This document shows positions 6,711 through 8,272 of a stretch of 8,272 nt of DNA, one piece after another. The DNA lies in the NCBI GenBank assembly GCA_016282215.1, contig JAEEKC010000079.1:1-8272 (forward strand), read 5' to 3'. The DNA comes from Lachnospiraceae bacterium. Lineage in GTDB: Bacteria; Bacillota; Clostridia; Lachnospirales; Lachnospiraceae. The notes beneath the pieces are model-generated. The model did not search any database and had not been told where the DNA came from. It saw only the letters and a program-made list of their open reading frames with translations. Made by a program: the position numbers and the translations under genes. How positions within the stretch are numbered: position 1 is the stretch's first letter; every line of letters starts with the position of its first letter.

Positions 6711-7424
6711 ATGGGAACATGTAAAAAATGCTGCAGACATGGAAATGGAAAAAACGCAGACGGAATGAATGCAAAAAAGGCATCCGATGAATTCGATGAA
6801 CTTGATGATTTTGACGAGTTTGACGATTTCGATGATGATGATGTCTGCTGCTGTCAGAAAAAGAAGAAGCTGATCTGTATGATCGTAGCATGCGTTGCGA
6901 TCGTTGCCGCTATTGCAGCGATTATCGCGTGGTTTGTCAAAAGAAGAAAGAACAGGATCGTATTAGAGGAAGAAAGAAGTGACGTTCATCCCGTAGCCAA
7001 GGCTGCAGGTATGGTGGCAATCCCGCTTGCCGTAAAAGACGGCATCGCAGCGATCGAGGGCAAAAAAGAGAAAAAGGCCGCGAAAAGGATCAAAAAGAAA
7101 ATAGAGAGCATCAAAAGTGAACCTGAAAGGAATTATATTCCCTTGAATTTTGAAGGCATGAAGGAAACGGGAGAAACCGTTCTTTCCGGCCTTACAAATC
7201 TAGGCAGCAGTATTTCCGCAGGAAAAGGACAGGATGGCAATGTTCTTGGAAAAGTGAAAGAGATCGCAGGCAAGCTTCCGACAGATAAGGTGGTCGAAAT
7301 GGCGGGAAAGATCAGGATCGAAGATGCGGCTGATATGGTGAAACAGGCCAGGAAAAAAATCGGTAAGAAGGGCTATATCAATATGGATGAGCTGTTTCAA
7401 TACAAGAAAAACGAAAACGGTTGA
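6711..7424 (+). CDS. Unrecognised single-pass membrane protein with acidic Asp/Phe tract and Cys clusters
   Basis: I do not recognise this 237-residue protein. It has Cys4, Cys7 and Cys8 near the N-terminus and a strongly acidic stretch at 26-44 built from repeated D-(D/E)-F units. Three consecutive Cys follow (46-48), then KKKK (50-53), one membrane helix (about 54-76) and KRRK (77-80). A Lys-rich, partly amphipathic segment (about 95-135) and a mixed tail with GKLPTDKVVEMAGKIR-type helices complete it. There is no cleavable signal peptide. Basic residues flank both sides of the helix, so topology is uncertain, though KRRK favours a cytoplasmic C-terminal part. AAAGGAG at 6698-6704 lies six bases before ATG. 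It starts 85 bases after the CotH-family gene with no evident promoter or terminator between, so the two are probably one transcript. A partner or substrate role for the CotH-like protein is speculation. Confidence 0.8.
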   Translation: MGTCKKCCRHGNGKNADGMNAKKASDEFDELDDFDEFDDFDDDDVCCCQKKKKLICMIVACVAIVAAIAAIIAWFVKRRKNRIVLEEERSDVHPVAKAAGMVAIPLAVKDGIAAIEGKKEKKAAKRIKKKIESIKSEPERNYIPLNFEGMKETGETVLSGLTNLGSSISAGKGQDGNVLGKVKEIAGKLPTDKVVEMAGKIRIEDAADMVKQARKKIGKKGYINMDELFQYKKNENG

Positions 7425-7448
7425 AAAAATATCGATATTTGATATAAT
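7421..7448 (+). promoter_or_regulatory. Sigma-A promoter for ilvN-ilvC with palindrome in the spacer
   Basis: TTGAAA (7421-7426) and TATAAT (7443-7448) are spaced by 16 bases, five of six and six of six matches to consensus. The -35 box overlaps the stop codon of the preceding gene (TGA 7422-7424). Bases 7427-7440 are a perfect 14-base palindrome, AAATATCGATATTT, filling almost the whole spacer, where a bound repressor would block polymerase. Transcription would start near 7455 and leave a leader of about 82 bases before ilvN. A second weaker set (TTGACG 7455-7460, TATTCT 7477-7482, spacer 16) lies just downstream. The promoter makes ilvN-ilvC a unit separate from the genes upstream. Confidence 0.7.
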
Positions 7449-7479
7449 GAATAATTGACGACTAAAAAGCCGGTATTAT

Positions 7480-7510
7480 TCTGTTATGGGATCATTCGAA
7501 GCATAACGGG
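7480..7510 (+). other. Leader hairpin upstream of ilvN copy 2
   Basis: Bases 7480-7488 pair with 7502-7510 (core GTTATG with CATAAC, plus C-G and two U-G pairs) around a 13-base loop. It lies in the predicted transcript leader. No U-run follows, and the ribosome binding site at 7522-7527 is outside the stem, so it is neither an obvious terminator nor an obvious translation block. It may affect RNA stability or be chance. Confidence 0.35.
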
Positions 7511-7536
7511 CGGCAGAGCAGAAAGGGATTAGATCC

Positions 7537-8037
7537 ATGCAAAGAAAAGTATTTCAGATCCTGGTGGATAACACCTCCGGTGTGCTTTCCAGGATTTCAG
7601 GACTGTTTTCCAGAAGAGGATATAATATCGACAGCATTACTGCAGGTGTGACGGCAGATCCGAAGTATACCCGTATCACCATCGTGACCAGCGGTGATGA
7701 CGAGATCCTTGACCAGATCGAAAAACAGGTGGCGAAGCTCGAGGACGTAAAGGACATCAGAGAGCTTGAGCCGGATTCCAGTGTTTACAGGGAACTTGCC
7801 ATGGTGAAGGTTCGCTGCGCACCGGAGCAGAGACAGAGCATTATCGCCATCGCGGATATCTTCAGAGGCAATATCATCGATGTTTCAACCGATTCCCTTT
7901 TGGTAGAGATCACCGGTAACCAGGAAAAGATCAATGCCTTCCTGAAATTGCTCGACAGTTATGAGATCCTCGAACTGGCCAGAACCGGTATCGCGGCCCT
8001 GGGCAGAGGAACCGAGAATGTCATCTACCTGCCGTAA
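7537..8037 (+). CDS. ilvN: Acetolactate synthase small (regulatory) subunit, copy 2
   Basis: This second 166-residue ACT-domain small subunit of acetolactate synthase has the same layout as copy 1: ACT domain about 1-76 (QILVDNTSGVL, ISGLFSRRGYNIDS) and C-terminal domain from about 86 (RELAMVKV to LELARTGIAALGRG). Asn12, Gly15 and Asn30 match the IlvH valine-site positions 11, 14 and 29, so it too should sense a branched-chain amino acid. It keeps the usual SRRGYNIDS glycine that copy 1 lacks. AAAGGG at 7522-7527, nine bases before ATG, fixes the start. It is followed 60 bases later by ilvC, an ilvN-ilvC order common in Firmicutes, and has its own promoter at 7421-7448. It may regulate the IlvB encoded at 670 or another large subunit elsewhere; the window cannot decide. 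The symbol names the family and does not imply the same role as copy 1. Confidence 0.93.
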   Translation: MQRKVFQILVDNTSGVLSRISGLFSRRGYNIDSITAGVTADPKYTRITIVTSGDDEILDQIEKQVAKLEDVKDIRELEPDSSVYRELAMVKVRCAPEQRQSIIAIADIFRGNIIDVSTDSLLVEITGNQEKINAFLKLLDSYEILELARTGIAALGRGTENVIYLP

Positions 8038-8097
8038 CGAAGAATAATCAGTTAAAAAAGAAACAAACATATACATAATTACAAGGAGGAAGTAACA

Positions 8098-8272
8098 ATG
8101 TCAATGGATGCAAAGATTTTCTATCAGGATGATTGCAGTCTGTCTTATCTCGAGGGAAAGACTATCGCAGTGATCGGTTATGGTTCTCAGGGCCATGCAC
8201 ATGCGCTGAATGCCAAGGAATCCGGCTGCAACGTGATCATCGGTCTGTATGAGGGCTCCAAGTCCTGGAAGA
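8098..8272 (+). CDS. ilvC: Ketol-acid reductoisomerase, N-terminal part (3' end outside window)
   Basis: Only the first 58 codons are present. IlvC rearranges and reduces acetohydroxy acids to dihydroxy acids with NAD(P)H and Mg, the step after acetolactate synthase. Residues 20-57 match its N-terminal Rossmann fold: GKTIAVIGYGSQGHAHALN contains the dinucleotide-binding G27-Y-G29-x-x-G32 motif with the typical QGHA continuation. VIIGLYEGSKSW (46-57) is the strand and cofactor-selecting loop; Ser54 and Ser56 in that loop resemble the NADPH-type arrangement, though specificity cannot be settled from sequence alone. The consensus AAGGAGG at 8083-8089, eight bases before ATG 8098, fixes the start. 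A second ATG at 8104 is less well spaced. The 60-base gap after ilvN holds no terminator, so the two genes are probably co-transcribed. Confidence 0.95.
   Translation, partial: MSMDAKIFYQDDCSLSYLEGKTIAVIGYGSQGHAHALNAKESGCNVIIGLYEGSKSWK

Overview
The window looks like a chromosomal piece of an anaerobic Gram-positive bacterium of the Clostridia, most likely Lachnospiraceae. The grounds are strong AGGAGG-type ribosome binding sites, mid-range GC by eye, a methionine synthase that ends after its cobalamin domain, and a large secreted CotH-type protein carrying bacterial Ig-like and BspA-type leucine-rich repeats. The family-level placement is inference. All genes are on the + strand.

Layout. 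Positions 1-528 hold the 3' end of a cobalamin-dependent methionine synthase (metH). A 141-base gap follows, with a long nested hairpin at 545-624. Then come acetolactate synthase large subunit (ilvB, 670-2283) and a regulatory small subunit (ilvN, 2396-2887). Between these two lies a 50-base tandem repeat (2257-2375) that copies the last codons of ilvB. After an AT-rich gap of 165 bases comes a 1190-residue exported CotH-family protein (3053-6625), then an unrecognised 237-residue single-pass membrane protein with an acidic Asp/Phe tract and Cys clusters (6711-7424). A near-consensus sigma-A promoter at 7421-7448 then starts a second branched-chain unit: a second, divergent small subunit (7537-8037) and the start of ketol-acid reductoisomerase (ilvC, 8098 to the window end).

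How the genes fit together. IlvB with a small subunit condenses pyruvate (or pyruvate plus 2-oxobutyrate) to acetohydroxy acids, and IlvC reduces and isomerises these, giving the first two common steps of valine, leucine and isoleucine synthesis. The pathway is split here into ilvB-ilvN and ilvN-ilvC, each half with its own ACT-domain regulator. The pair of surface genes sits between them and has no evident link to amino acid synthesis.

Most unusual points: the ilvB tail-copying repeat, which puts the same VIDPMD ending before a stop in all three frames; the perfect palindrome filling the ilvN-ilvC promoter spacer; the metH-ilvB hairpin; the CotH/acidic membrane protein pair; and departures from usual acetolactate synthase motifs in IlvB. 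I saw no mobile element, CRISPR array, tRNA or rRNA.
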